DNA from: Iodobacter violaceini
GTDB taxonomy: Bacteria; Pseudomonadota; Gammaproteobacteria; Burkholderiales; Chitinibacteraceae
NCBI RefSeq assembly: GCF_011601265.1
Contig: NZ_JAAOLX010000001.1
Coordinates: forward strand, 682,001-746,000
Length of the DNA: 64,000 nucleotides
Reading direction: 5' to 3'
Notes under the pieces: model-generated
The model's input: only the letters and a program-made list of their open reading frames with translations
Database searches by the model: none
Told to the model about the DNA's origin: nothing
Made by a program: the position numbers and the translations under genes
Shown here: positions 55,580 through 64,000 of the stretch, one piece after another
Layout: the number at the start of each line of letters is the position of its first letter
Position numbering within the stretch: position 1 is the first letter of the stretch

Positions 55580-56467
55580 TCACACCAGTGAATGCACCCC
55601 AAACACCCTTGCCTGCTCCAGTACGCCATGCGCCCAAGCGCGGTGGGTGGCTACTTCGCACATGGAATTGTGCATCCTGAATACGGCAGGGCTGGATTCG
55701 TCGATGATCCTCATCGCCACATCCACATCCCGATGCTGCACCCGATAATGCTGCTCGATCAGCGCCACCTGGCTGGGATGAATCGCAGTTTTGCCTATCA
55801 TACCGTGGGCTAAGTCTTCTTCTACTTCCAGAGCCAGCAGGCTTGGGTTATCTAAATGCTCAAACACAGGCGCAGTCAGCACAAAGCCGTAGGGGCGAAA
55901 AATCGTCACCAGCTTTGAAATCACCGCCCCCAGCGGGGTTCGGTAAATTGTAAGATGCCGTGGCCTGCGAATGCCCAATAGCGCCAGCAAATCATTGCCG
56001 CCAATCCGCAGCGCCTGAATATGATCCCGCACGCCGGGGCGCTCGAGGCAAAGACGCAGCTGCTTCATCTCGGCATCATCAAATACTTCCACCGTTTCCA
56101 GCGTGGGCATCAGCATAAAATGCGTTTTGCGGATCTGCTTAAAGTAGGCGTCAAAATTATGCTGAGTAATTTTTGGCAGCACAAAGCCTGTCAGTTTTTC
56201 CACACCAGGCATTTCCAGCACGCGCTTCAGCACTTCCGGGTTTCTGACCCGCACAAAACGCTCGGTTGTTGGCCGCTCAACCATCTGTTGCAAAACCAGC
56301 GACAGGCTGAACAGAGCGTAGCTCAGCTCGCTTTCTGCCACCGCGTCTTCGGTGCAAAAAATCACTGAGCGTAACTCACCCAGCAACCCGCCATCAGCAA
56401 TCTGCTGCAAATCCTTGTGGGTAGCAGGCACGTAAAGTGACGCCCCCATCACTTTATGATTAGCCAT
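55580..56467 (-). CDS. CitE-like HpcH/HpaI aldolase/lyase of the Ter biosynthetic set
   Basis: A 295-residue TIM-barrel enzyme of the HpcH/HpaI aldolase/citrate lyase beta family. MGASLYVPATHKDLQQIADG, SVIFCTEDAV (with the Glu/Asp pair that binds magnesium and acyl-CoA), ERFVRVRNPEVL, GFVLPKI and HGMIGKTAIHPSQVALI near residue 220 are family motifs. In Ter loci this enzyme is predicted to cleave or form a C-C bond in a metabolite made by the neighbouring enzymes; the substrate is unknown. It starts 77 bases after the StiP gene. Confidence 0.88.
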   Translation of the reverse strand: MANHKVMGASLYVPATHKDLQQIADGGLLGELRSVIFCTEDAVAESELSYALFSLSLVLQQMVERPTTERFVRVRNPEVLKRVLEMPGVEKLTGFVLPKITQHNFDAYFKQIRKTHFMLMPTLETVEVFDDAEMKQLRLCLERPGVRDHIQALRIGGNDLLALLGIRRPRHLTIYRTPLGAVISKLVTIFRPYGFVLTAPVFEHLDNPSLLALEVEEDLAHGMIGKTAIHPSQVALIEQHYRVQHRDVDVAMRIIDESSPAVFRMHNSMCEVATHRAWAHGVLEQARVFGVHSLV

Positions 56468-56544
56468 CCAGCGCCCCCCTCATCGGCAATTTGATTTGCA
56501 AAGCTTTAAGCGTTGCAATGATGTGCACTGAAGCACCCAAAATT

Positions 56545-57645
56545 TTAGCCATCTAAAACACTCCCAATCAGAGATACCGCTTGATAAGGCAGGCCCGCAT
56601 CCACGATAAGCGGCACGTTTTTTTCTATTGCTAACAGCTTTAAATGCGCCACATCGGCCACAGCCGGATCACGCAAAATCAGCAGCCTTGGCACTCTGCG
56701 CAGCAACACACGGGTAGCTTCGCCTATGCCCGGCTTAATCAGATTTACATCCTCAATCCCGTACTGCTCCTGAGTGGCTTGCAAAAAATCAGCTGAAATC
56801 TGCGCCATTTTGACCCGATTAATGGGCTGAGCAGCAGGCACGCCATGCTGTTCTGCCAGGGCAATGGCATCGGCCACAAGGCCATCAGCAAACAATTGCG
56901 ACTGATCTTGTAACTCAAATTCATCGTAATAAACGCAGCCATGAAAATCCCCCGGCCCGATCGAATCATTGAGCACCGAGCGGCTAACGAGGCCAGAAAC
57001 CGTGGCATTCAGGATGCTCGACGGAATCAGATAGTCCCCGGCTGAGGCGGCACACGCGGCGGTGCCCGCCAGATCAGACAAAACATAGAGGCCGCTATCG
57101 ATGGCAACGCTATGCTGCAAATTAAAGGCATTCACCGCTTGCTCCAGCACGCGTGAAATCACGCCTTTGCCAGTCCAGCCATCAATAAACACAATAGATT
57201 CTGGTTTGTGTCCCTGCTGTAAAATATGCTGCAACGCAACAATATCGATGCCACGATCGCGAATAATCGATACCGAGTAATGCACCACCTCCCGGCCCAA
57301 AACGCGTTGCAACAGATGCTTTAAAATAACGCCAACGGGTGTTCCGGCACGTACAAGGGAAACCAGGGTAACCGGCCCGCTGCGTCTTGCTGCGATCAGC
57401 GCCGCCAGCCTCAGGCAATCGCCAGCCATTTGCTGGCGGTTAGCCGCAAGCGCATCCTTAAAAACCTGCAAATAACGCGGTGAAGGCAGGGATTCGGGAG
57501 AGAGCATTTCGCTGTAATGCCGCGCGCCGGATTGAATCAGGAGTTCTTTGTTTGCCACATCAATAAACGGCTGTTGCGATAAGCGTTTAAGCAAAAAGCG
57601 CACATCATCCGGACGATAACTACCGCAAAAGCCACGATTACTCAT
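56545..57645 (-). CDS. StiP-type cysteine protease/PELOTA domain protein
   Basis: A 366-residue protein. The N-terminal about 240 residues match the StiP-type domain of Ter loci (SNRGFCGSYRPDDVRFLLKR, LVSLVRAGTPVGVILKHLLQ, IVFIDGWTGKGVISRVL), a predicted hydrolase related to phosphoribosyltransferases and peptidases. The last about 75 residues (GEATRVLLRRVPRLLILRDP, VPLIVDAGLPYQAVSLIG) form a PELOTA/L7Ae-like RNA-binding-type fold. No experimental activity is established. Its ATG overlaps the HAD stop codon (ATGA). Confidence 0.85.
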   Translation of the reverse strand: MSNRGFCGSYRPDDVRFLLKRLSQQPFIDVANKELLIQSGARHYSEMLSPESLPSPRYLQVFKDALAANRQQMAGDCLRLAALIAARRSGPVTLVSLVRAGTPVGVILKHLLQRVLGREVVHYSVSIIRDRGIDIVALQHILQQGHKPESIVFIDGWTGKGVISRVLEQAVNAFNLQHSVAIDSGLYVLSDLAGTAACAASAGDYLIPSSILNATVSGLVSRSVLNDSIGPGDFHGCVYYDEFELQDQSQLFADGLVADAIALAEQHGVPAAQPINRVKMAQISADFLQATQEQYGIEDVNLIKPGIGEATRVLLRRVPRLLILRDPAVADVAHLKLLAIEKNVPLIVDAGLPYQAVSLIGSVLDG

Positions 57646-58394
57646 AATGCAGCGACAGTCAGCCTGGCAAGCTGTGTGCCGTTTGGGATCAGGGCATAAT
57701 CACAGCTGGCCATAAAACGCGCATCAGATTGGCTGTCGCCCATGCCGATGGTCATGATTTCACCATGCTCTTTTTGCAGCAGTGAGCGCACATAATCCAC
57801 CGCGCGGGCTTTATTCAGTGTTTTAGGCAGCACGGCTAAATTATTGCCATTGCGATGAATAAAGAAGTCTTTACCCTCGCCCGCCACCCAGGGTGCAACG
57901 GCTTCACGCTCGATTTGCTCCAGATTGGCATCGATTTTATCGGTGTCTTTAATCAGTGCATAAAACGGCGTATTGCAATCCTCTACCAAACGGGCACGGC
58001 CCTTTAAACCCACTTTTTCGCAATAATCATCAATCACGGCCATCACAGCGTGCAGGCCTGGCAATGCCTGCTCCATATCCGCACGCATGGTTTCCAGCCA
58101 AAATGTATCCACGCTGCCACAGGGCTTGAGCACCACACCGCCATAATCGATGATGGAATAACTGTTAAAAGGTAAATCAACCCGGCGCAGTGCATCTAAA
58201 TTACGCGCCGTGCTTGGAATCATGGTCATGGAAGCGCTCATCATCTCGAAGAACGCACGCTGACGCGGTGTTGTGAATGAAATTGCAACACCATCTTTCA
58301 GATAGCCAACCGGACGTAAATCATCCACCCCGGCGCACTTGCCCAGCGTTTGGAACAGAGTGTCATCTAAATCAACGAACAGATATTTCTTCAA
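57642..58394 (-). CDS. HAD-family phosphatase of the Ter biosynthetic set
   Basis: A 250-residue phosphohydrolase. The nucleophile motif YLFVDLDDTLFQT lies at residues 4-16, and the Mg-binding motif GMGDSQSDARFMASCDYALI near residue 218; a Cof-like cap is likely in between. It would remove phosphate from the pathway intermediate. It overlaps the upstream phosphoribosyltransferase gene by 23 bases and the downstream StiP gene by 4, an unusually tight arrangement that signals stoichiometric production. Confidence 0.88.
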   Translation of the reverse strand: MKKYLFVDLDDTLFQTLGKCAGVDDLRPVGYLKDGVAISFTTPRQRAFFEMMSASMTMIPSTARNLDALRRVDLPFNSYSIIDYGGVVLKPCGSVDTFWLETMRADMEQALPGLHAVMAVIDDYCEKVGLKGRARLVEDCNTPFYALIKDTDKIDANLEQIEREAVAPWVAGEGKDFFIHRNGNNLAVLPKTLNKARAVDYVRSLLQKEHGEIMTIGMGDSQSDARFMASCDYALIPNGTQLARLTVAAL

Positions 58395-59541
58395 TATGAT
58401 TCTCAGATAAGAAATGGAATAAACGCCCGCCTACAGCCTGCGCAATACGCTGCAGCGCTTGATTCGGCGGGGTTTCATGACAAACCAACACATGATCGTA
58501 CTGGCCGATTGTGACGTTATAAATATAGTTTTCGACCCCCTCGCCATAGTTATCAGCAAAGCTCAGCGCATGGCTGACCGCTCCCCATTTCAGGATGGGT
58601 GAGCGTGTGGTCGATTGCACCTGCACATCACAACCTAAAGCTTCCAAAGCGCTGCCCAGCAAAAAAGCCGGGTGCATAAACTCGCCCGTACCTAAAACCA
58701 AGACCCGCTCATCCGCCCCAATAGCAGCGGCTAATTTTTTAGCCAGCGTATCAGGCGCAACGAGCGCACGATCCAGCCCCAGACGGCCAAAACCGCCATT
58801 TGCACCGCGATCAGCATGCGCCTCAAATACCTGCGCCGCGCTGCTGGATGGCTGTAAATCGCCAGCCGTGAACACATATTCGCCACTTAAGCTGGCGGCA
58901 ATTGAAACGGGAATACCAAAACGCTGTGACAGAACCTCGTTTGCAGCCTTGCCCATAAAATTGGTAATGGTGGCGAGGTGAACGTGCCCGATGTTTGGAT
59001 TGAGTACCCGGCAGGCATTGCTTAGATTTAAAAAGGTGTTGCCGGTGCTGGCTTCATCGTCCACCAGCACCAGAGATTTGGCATTCAGTAATAAGGCCCG
59101 CAGCCGGGCATCTTGCGGCATATGCAAAAACTGCCGTGGTGCATGGCTGTGTGCTTCGGCAAACTCGATAATCTCTGCCCCGCCAACGTGATAACGCGAG
59201 GTGTGCAAAAACAGCGCTTCTGTACCCGGGTGAGCGTTTTTATAGGCCTCAAAAACGCCCTGCCCCAGGCCAATTGCCGTTTCGGCCATCGCGATAAACA
59301 CCACCGGGCCGGGTAAACCGGCGGGCACTTGCCCGGCCAGATTTTCATGAATTTTGCGCATCAGCGCAGGGCGCACCGGCCAGTGTTTGCCCAGCACCTT
59401 ACTTAAAAACAGAAACCCCCGCTTGGCATTCGCTCTTGCTGCAAAGCCCATCAACTCATCCACGCTGAATGCGCCCGCATCAACAGTGAGCTCCATCAGT
59501 CCCGTGGGTAATTCAATTTTAATGGTTTGCGGACTAGTCAT
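58372..59541 (-). CDS. Phosphoribosyltransferase-TRSP protein of the Ter biosynthetic set
   Basis: A 389-residue two-domain protein. The N-terminal phosphoribosyltransferase domain contains the PRPP-binding loop SLVLVDDEASTGNTFLNL near residue 160; the C-terminal TRSP domain carries LVLGTGEFMHPAFLLGSAL and QSTTRSPILKWG near 320, the signature after which TRSP is named. It is predicted to attach a ribosyl phosphate to a base-like precursor, hence the proposed nucleoside-like product. ATG 59541 overlaps the stop of the ATP-grasp gene (ATGA). Confidence 0.9.
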   Translation of the reverse strand: MTSPQTIKIELPTGLMELTVDAGAFSVDELMGFAARANAKRGFLFLSKVLGKHWPVRPALMRKIHENLAGQVPAGLPGPVVFIAMAETAIGLGQGVFEAYKNAHPGTEALFLHTSRYHVGGAEIIEFAEAHSHAPRQFLHMPQDARLRALLLNAKSLVLVDDEASTGNTFLNLSNACRVLNPNIGHVHLATITNFMGKAANEVLSQRFGIPVSIAASLSGEYVFTAGDLQPSSSAAQVFEAHADRGANGGFGRLGLDRALVAPDTLAKKLAAAIGADERVLVLGTGEFMHPAFLLGSALEALGCDVQVQSTTRSPILKWGAVSHALSFADNYGEGVENYIYNVTIGQYDHVLVCHETPPNQALQRIAQAVGGRLFHFLSENHIEEISVR

Positions 59542-60608
59542 TGCAAGGCCGCACACGGTACTTCAGCGGCTGCCAGCACTTCTGCATCAACCAGCACAGC
59601 AGCACGGCCCAGCTCGGCCACGCGAATGCCATGCGGCACTTCCGGGATATGCAAATTATCAAAACCGCGATCAAAACCAGCCAAAGCCATATAAGGTAAA
59701 TTAGGCCCGCCAAGGCAGGCCATGGCGATGCCGCCAGACATACGCGGATTAATTTCCAAGAGGCCAAGGCCGCCGGCTCTTTCTTTAAATTGCACATTGA
59801 AATTGCCATTCAGGCCAAAAGCTTTGGCCAGCTGACGCACGCTGTCTAAAATATCGCTGCGCATCTCGATCATCTGGCCACGGCCTGCCTGCTTCATTTT
59901 TTTGCGCGGCACGGCGCAAACCAGGCGGCCATTGTCGCCAACGCAATCCACGCTGTATTCATGCCCATCGAGATATTCCATCACAATCATGGTTTTAAAC
60001 GTACCCATGGCAGCAAAACCCCGGCGCAAGTCATCAAGGCCAATATAGTATTGCACGCCTTCTGTCAGCAGCTGCGCGCTGGAGCGCTCCTCATCGATAA
60101 TGGCAAAACCCAGGCCAAACACCGATTTGGCCGGCTTAATACATACCTTGGCGTGATCTTGCCTGAGCGCCTGATACGCCGCCTCAAACTGTGCGGCGGT
60201 TTCTACTACCCTAAACGCTGCCGGTGGCGTGCGTGGCAAATCAACAGCCTGATAAAACGCGGCCTTATCGTGCAGCAGCTCCAGCATCTCTGCAGATGCC
60301 GCAGCTAAAACACGCGTACCCTGCCGCTCAAAGCGCCCGCGCTCTGCACTAATAAGTACGGCTTCCTTGCCGGGAATAAAAATAGTGATGGCGTGATCAA
60401 GGCAAAATTGCAAACACCATGCCAGATACGCTTCGCCCTGCAGGCCGGAAGGCTCTACCGCAAATTGATGCGCTGCTTGAAACGATGCTGCATATGGATT
60501 GGTATGGCTGGAGACGATGTGATAATCGCCCGCAAGATCGGCCTCGCGAATCAGGCTGATTGCTGCGGCAACAGAGGAAAATGTTTTATTAAACCAGACG
60601 TGCTGCAT
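59538..60608 (-). CDS. ATP-grasp ligase of the Ter biosynthetic set
   Basis: A 356-residue ATP-grasp enzyme, first gene of the overlapping block. ATG 60608 (MQHVWFNKTFSSV) has GAAGG about 8 bases upstream. KVCIKPAKSVFGLGFAIIDE (ATP-binding lysine region), MIVMEYLDGHEYSVDCVGDN and GLGLLEINPRMSGGIAMACL (metal-binding Glu-x-Asn) are standard ATP-grasp motifs. Enzymes of this class form amide or peptide-like bonds by acyl-phosphate intermediates. The overall similarity to carbamoyl-phosphate synthase-like ligases is as expected for Ter loci. Confidence 0.88.
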   Translation of the reverse strand: MQHVWFNKTFSSVAAAISLIREADLAGDYHIVSSHTNPYAASFQAAHQFAVEPSGLQGEAYLAWCLQFCLDHAITIFIPGKEAVLISAERGRFERQGTRVLAAASAEMLELLHDKAAFYQAVDLPRTPPAAFRVVETAAQFEAAYQALRQDHAKVCIKPAKSVFGLGFAIIDEERSSAQLLTEGVQYYIGLDDLRRGFAAMGTFKTMIVMEYLDGHEYSVDCVGDNGRLVCAVPRKKMKQAGRGQMIEMRSDILDSVRQLAKAFGLNGNFNVQFKERAGGLGLLEINPRMSGGIAMACLGGPNLPYMALAGFDRGFDNLHIPEVPHGIRVAELGRAAVLVDAEVLAAAEVPCAALQ

Positions 60609-60848
60609 AAATGCCTTCAGGAAATGAGCCAGCAAACAGGCCGGGCTAAATTCCTGACTAAAAAGAGCCCGATTTATTGCTATCCCGAGCTTTCAATAGC
60701 GATTCGCCTTTAAAAACTCAAACAGAAACTTTAACCAGAAGGCTCTTTACCAGAGGCACTCAAACCCGACACACAGCCAGCGCGGGGCTTGCTTCCAACA
60801 AGATTGTGGAAACAGGCCACCACGCGACAGAGAACTAAAATGCTTTTT

Positions 60849-61430
60849 TTACAGGTGAGGCGTGATTTGCGGCATCAGCTCATCAAAGGTGCGGCCATTG
60901 CCAATTTCGCCGATGGCGTGCATTTTCCACTCATTATTATGGCGATACAGCTTGGCCATAATCTGCGCATTGTGTGAGCCCAGTGCAGACAAATTAAAAC
61001 GAGCCACTTCTTTGTTATCGCTGGCGTTCAAAATGCGGCAAGTGGCATTGGCAATTTGCGAGAAGTTCTGGCCGGTGAAGCTGTTTACCGTGAAGACCAG
61101 GCTTTTCACATTGGCAGGCACACGTGTCAGATCAACCACGATTTGCTCATCATCGCCATCGCCTTCACCGGTACGATTGTCACCAGTGTGGGTGATTGAG
61201 CCGTCTTTAGATTTCAGCTGACGGAACCAAACCGCATCCACTGGATGGCCTTGCTCGTCAAACAAAATGCATGATGCATCCAGATCGATATCAGGTGCGC
61301 TGCCACCAAAGCCCAGGAAGCCCTTGGATTTCACTGCATCCCAGGCGAGGCCCATGATGACTTTACTTAATGCAACACCAGCCTCTTTCTCGAGGGAAAT
61401 CTTCTGGCCTTTCTCTAGGTTAATCGCCAT
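60849..61430 (-). CDS. terZ: TerD-family protein, TerZ type
   Basis: A 193-residue cytosolic protein, the same length as plasmid TerZ. It starts NLEKGQKISLEKEAG; VIMGLAWDAV, PDIDLDASCILFDE and HTGDNRTGEGDGDDEQIVVD follow, the latter being the acidic calcium-binding core. The C-terminus (WKMHAIGEIGNGRTFDELMP) fits TerZ rather than TerD. AAGGAG lies 4-10 bases before ATG 61430. It is 240 bases upstream of the ATP-grasp gene. Confidence 0.9.
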   Translation of the reverse strand: MAINLEKGQKISLEKEAGVALSKVIMGLAWDAVKSKGFLGFGGSAPDIDLDASCILFDEQGHPVDAVWFRQLKSKDGSITHTGDNRTGEGDGDDEQIVVDLTRVPANVKSLVFTVNSFTGQNFSQIANATCRILNASDNKEVARFNLSALGSHNAQIMAKLYRHNNEWKMHAIGEIGNGRTFDELMPQITPHL

Positions 61431-61647
61431 GCTGTACTCCTTAATGAATTAAGTATTTTAGGGCGGGAGGAACCCGATCCTGTTAACCGAAGAACAATCT
61501 GCAGCCTGGCTTAGCAGTCTGCGTATGAGGCTTGCCTCACTCTGTGTATATCGCGTAACCCAACATTCTTTTTCACCTGCTTACGCTGATTTGCATCGCC
61601 CCAAAGACCATACAAACCAACTGAGCCAGGCAGCTCAAGGCGGATAT

Positions 61648-62358
61648 TTAGCCGCCGTTTTTTTTCTTCAGCCACTCGGCAAAAGAATCACGGTTTCTGG
61701 AGCAAATAAAGACCTTACCTGTGCCGCTAAAGCGCAGCACAATGCCTTCGCCGCTGGTCACACTATTGACTAAATTACCCAGCATGCCGCCGAGGCCACC
61801 GCCGGAATTGCCTGTAGTTACAGAGATCTCATAGCGCAGGCTATTGTCCCAGCACACCACATGCGAGTTATCAATAATCACGTCTTTGCCCGGGGCCACA
61901 TCCAGCTCAAACATCGAGCCAAAGCCTGACACCACCACCTGCCCCGTGCCTGAGGTTTCCATCACAAAAAACCCGCCAGACTGGGCAAACAGCGCGTTAC
62001 CGATATTTTGCGTACGCACTTTCATTTCCGTGCCCGATGTCGCCGCAACAAAAGCGCCATCGTTTAATAAGTATTGTTTTGCGCCCACATCAACAATTTG
62101 CATGGCACCGGGCAGAGTAGGTGACAACAGGCAATCGCCCTCCCCCCTGACCGCTTCAATCTGCTGCTGAAAGAAAGACTCGCCATTGGCAAAGCGCCGC
62201 ATAATCGCCCCGCCTATGCCACCATTCATGCTGCCTTTCAGATCCAGATTGGCTTCCATCATCACCATTGCATCAGATTCGCAATAGATTTTGTCGCCCT
62301 TTTGTAAGGACACATGCAAAAACGGATCAACATCACCGGTAGCTGTAAACACTGTCAT
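61648..62358 (-). CDS. AIM24/TIGR00266-family protein
   Basis: A 236-residue beta-rich protein starting MTVFTATGDVDPFLHVSLQK at ATG 62358 (GGGAATTT upstream). It shows the family pattern GDKIYCESDAMVMMEANLDL, GGIGGAIMRRFANGESFFQQ, PLPG-like SPTLPGAMQIVDV, and FAQSGGFFVMETSGTGQVVV. Related to the yeast mitochondrial AIM24 domain; function in bacteria is unknown, but proteins of this family recur beside TerD genes. It lies between terZ and terD. Confidence 0.85.
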   Translation of the reverse strand: MTVFTATGDVDPFLHVSLQKGDKIYCESDAMVMMEANLDLKGSMNGGIGGAIMRRFANGESFFQQQIEAVRGEGDCLLSPTLPGAMQIVDVGAKQYLLNDGAFVAATSGTEMKVRTQNIGNALFAQSGGFFVMETSGTGQVVVSGFGSMFELDVAPGKDVIIDNSHVVCWDNSLRYEISVTTGNSGGGLGGMLGNLVNSVTSGEGIVLRFSGTGKVFICSRNRDSFAEWLKKKNGG

Positions 62359-62477
62359 GCTTATAAATTCCCGCAATTGCAAACAGCCTGGGCGGTTGAA
62401 ACCCCTGCCGCTTTACGATCATCAAATACAACATGCCTCAGAGAGAAAAATCCCCCCGAGGCATCAGCATCAGCTTA

Positions 62478-63053
62478 TTAAGCGCTAATACCGAAAGAGC
62501 GTGCCAGCGGCGCTAAACCACCCGCAAAGCCCTGACCCACTGCTTTGAATTTCCACTCTGCACCAGCACGGTAGATTTCACCGAAAATCATGGCTGTTTC
62601 TGTAGAGCTGTCTTCAGACAGGTCATAACGCGCGATTTCTTTATCGCCATTGGCATCAAGGCAGCGGATATACGCTTTACCTACCATGCCAAAGTTTTGC
62701 TTGCGTGCTTCAGCATCATGGATGGTTACACCAACGGTGATTTTATCGATGTCTGCCGGCACTAAAGCCAGATCAATCACGATCTTTTCATCATCGCCGT
62801 CACCCTGGCCGCTGGTATTGTCACCGGCGTGGGTAACAGAGCCGTCTGTTGATTTCAGGTTGTTGTAAAAAATGAAATCAGAATCAGCACGAACCTTGCC
62901 ATCGGCTTTAAGCATAAAAGCACTGCCGTCCAGATCAAAAGCAGAGCCATCTGTAACGCGTGGATCCCAACCTAAACCAATCACCAACTTTTTGAGGGAA
63001 GGCGCTTCTTTACTTAAATTGACGTTGCCGCCTTTTTGCAGACTGATAGCCAT
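62478..63053 (-). CDS. terD: TerD-family protein (TerD/TerE type)
   Basis: A 191-residue cytosolic protein. [60 protein letters not shown], and the tail [20 protein letters not shown] are the standard TerD/TerE motifs; the acidic core binds calcium in studied members. ATG 63053 is preceded by AAAGGAA. It is the first TerD-type gene after the kinase-like gene, with a 361-base space before it where a promoter is expected. Confidence 0.92.
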   Translation of the reverse strand: MAISLQKGGNVNLSKEAPSLKKLVIGLGWDPRVTDGSAFDLDGSAFMLKADGKVRADSDFIFYNNLKSTDGSVTHAGDNTSGQGDGDDEKIVIDLALVPADIDKITVGVTIHDAEARKQNFGMVGKAYIRCLDANGDKEIARYDLSEDSSTETAMIFGEIYRAGAEWKFKAVGQGFAGGLAPLARSFGISA

Positions 63054-63414
63054 AAACGAAATTCCTTTAAAAAATTAACGACACGCCTGACTAAACCCGG
63101 CGACACCCAAAAAAACTGCTCCTGCTTAAATCATCCTCCCCCGGACATTTTTTATCCGGGCTCAGATCATTCAAGTTATACCAAACCATAATTAAGCTTT
63201 ATAGATTTGTTCGCCTTCCATCATTTTCAAGCGAAGCAAGCTAAGTAATTATATTTATTAATAATTTCTTGCACACATTATCAGTATTACACACCGAGTA
63301 ACCGGCACTCTATTCAGCTTAATATGTCCCCGGCTTACAGAAGACAGGACAAAGACATAGAAGTTTCATCCGCTTCAATTTTTATCGTCTATTTTTTTCC
63401 AAAAATTGATCAAA
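63054..63414 (-). promoter_or_regulatory. Space upstream of terD, probable promoter of the Ter operon
   Basis: This 361-base AT-rich space separates the kinase-like gene from terD, both on the minus strand. It has the length and base composition of a promoter region and contains no ORF I trust. I cannot identify -10/-35 boxes or an operator with confidence. Confidence 0.4.
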
Positions 63415-64000
63415 CTATCTGCGCGCCTCTCCCACCATCTGCACCACCACCAGCCGCCCCCCTTCTGCTTTATCGAGCAATATTTGCTGTCCCTCTTTCA
63501 AGGCCAATTTACCGCCGATGGCCACGGTTTGTTTAGTCGCCACATCCATTAAATCAGGCAGGCCGACGTTAAAAATCCACCACACATTGTGATAGAAAAT
63601 AAAATAGGCCACGCGCTGCTTATGTTCATCCGCCAGCTTTTCATTCGGGGCCAGTAAATAATTGGCGTGCCAGGGGTAAAGCGATTGTCCTTCCCACACC
63701 ATCAGCCGGTGGTTATCAGGCCGGAACTGCCCTTCCTGACGGGATGAATACAGATTAAGCACCGGCAGCTGGCCATGATAAGCCGAGCCACAAAACGGGC
63801 AGGCGGGCTGGGTGGAGTTATCAAACACAAACCATTTCTGCTCGCAGCGGCAAGGCAGGGCCAGGTCAATGGTTTTAAGCAGCGCCGTTTCCCAATCATT
63901 GGCCGACGGGCGCTGATTGGGCTGATGCAGGCCGTCAACAAATGCTTGTTTAAATAGCGGAGTCAGATAAGGGCCAGTCAGGGTATAAGGCAGCTTGCTG
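63415..64000 (-). CDS. Kinase-like Ter-associated protein, C-terminal part (runs off right edge)
   Basis: The minus-strand frame is open from the stop at 63415 to the window end, 195 codons. The first visible residues (GPYLTPLFKQAFVDGLHQPN, then QRPSANDWETALLKTID) match the last helices (subdomain XI, RPxAxxW) of a Ser/Thr protein kinase fold. A zinc-ribbon pattern follows (CRCEQKWFV and CPFCG, residues about 54-76), then a beta-rich region of 120 residues whose RLMVWEGQSLYPWHANYLLA and GGRLVVVQMVGE could be an FHA-like or similar fold. Kinase-like proteins of this layout accompany TerD genes in Ter loci. The catalytic part lies outside the window. Confidence 0.75.
   Translation of the reverse strand, partial: SKLPYTLTGPYLTPLFKQAFVDGLHQPNQRPSANDWETALLKTIDLALPCRCEQKWFVFDNSTQPACPFCGSAYHGQLPVLNLYSSRQEGQFRPDNHRLMVWEGQSLYPWHANYLLAPNEKLADEHKQRVAYFIFYHNVWWIFNVGLPDLMDVATKQTVAIGGKLALKEGQQILLDKAEGGRLVVVQMVGEARR

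Overview
The window looks like chromosomal DNA of a free-living, motile betaproteobacterium of the Neisseriales (Chromobacteriaceae-like; Iodobacter or a close relative is my best guess, from protein character and gene order and not from any search). Housekeeping order dprA / def-fmt-htpX-rsmB-DUF4390-ntrY-ntrX / trkA-trkH, two chemoreceptors, several c-di-GMP proteins and many ABC uptake systems fit such an organism. No rRNA, tRNA, CRISPR array, prophage or transposase was seen.

Layout. 1-2.4 kb: the end of pbpC, an AT-rich orphan membrane gene and a decayed DUF2892/ECF-sigma locus. 2.6-9.1 kb: an MHS-type transporter, a GAF-PAS-PAS-GGDEF-EAL protein and topA. 9.3-23.7 kb: dprA and a LysM protein, divergent from a long plus-strand run (def, fmt, htpX, rsmB, DUF4390, ntrYX, a TPR protein, trkAH). 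24-37.3 kb: a LysE-type exporter, a Cache chemoreceptor, an orphan MetQ, a DUF1275 protein, a choline ABC transporter (choXWV) with a possible coupled leader ORF, a VanZ protein and a polyamine transporter (potABCD-like). 38-46.4 kb: an HD-GYP/EAL pair in which the HD-GYP and GGDEF signatures are damaged, dgt, a small lipoprotein, ompW, and a TPR/TPR-GGDEF pair. 46.5-51.1 kb: an AcoR-like sigma-54 activator divergent from an acetaldehyde dehydrogenase gene with a clear -24/-12 promoter and a DUF779 partner. 51.2-54 kb: a DUF475 (TerC-like) membrane protein and a second chemoreceptor.

54.1-64 kb is the most unusual part: a minus-strand Ter (tellurite/chemical stress) locus. In transcription order it holds the C-terminal end of a kinase-like protein, TerD, an AIM24/TIGR00266 protein, TerZ, then an overlapping biosynthetic block (ATP-grasp, phosphoribosyltransferase-TRSP, HAD hydrolase, StiP/PELOTA), a CitE-like lyase and a two-domain TerA. 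Comparative genomics has linked this set to a nucleoside-like metabolite and metal-dependent stress sensing, but the product is not established. No classical TerC is visible; the DUF475 protein 2 kb beyond the cluster is a possible substitute.

Dispersed repeats sit in several intergenic spaces: a long element with two palindromes whose arms co-vary between copies (48.6 and 55.4 kb), a CACAGAGAACACGGAG family (three copies), a hairpin of the GGTTGGGT type (26.9 kb) and a C/G-rich inverted repeat inside the aldehyde dehydrogenase operon.
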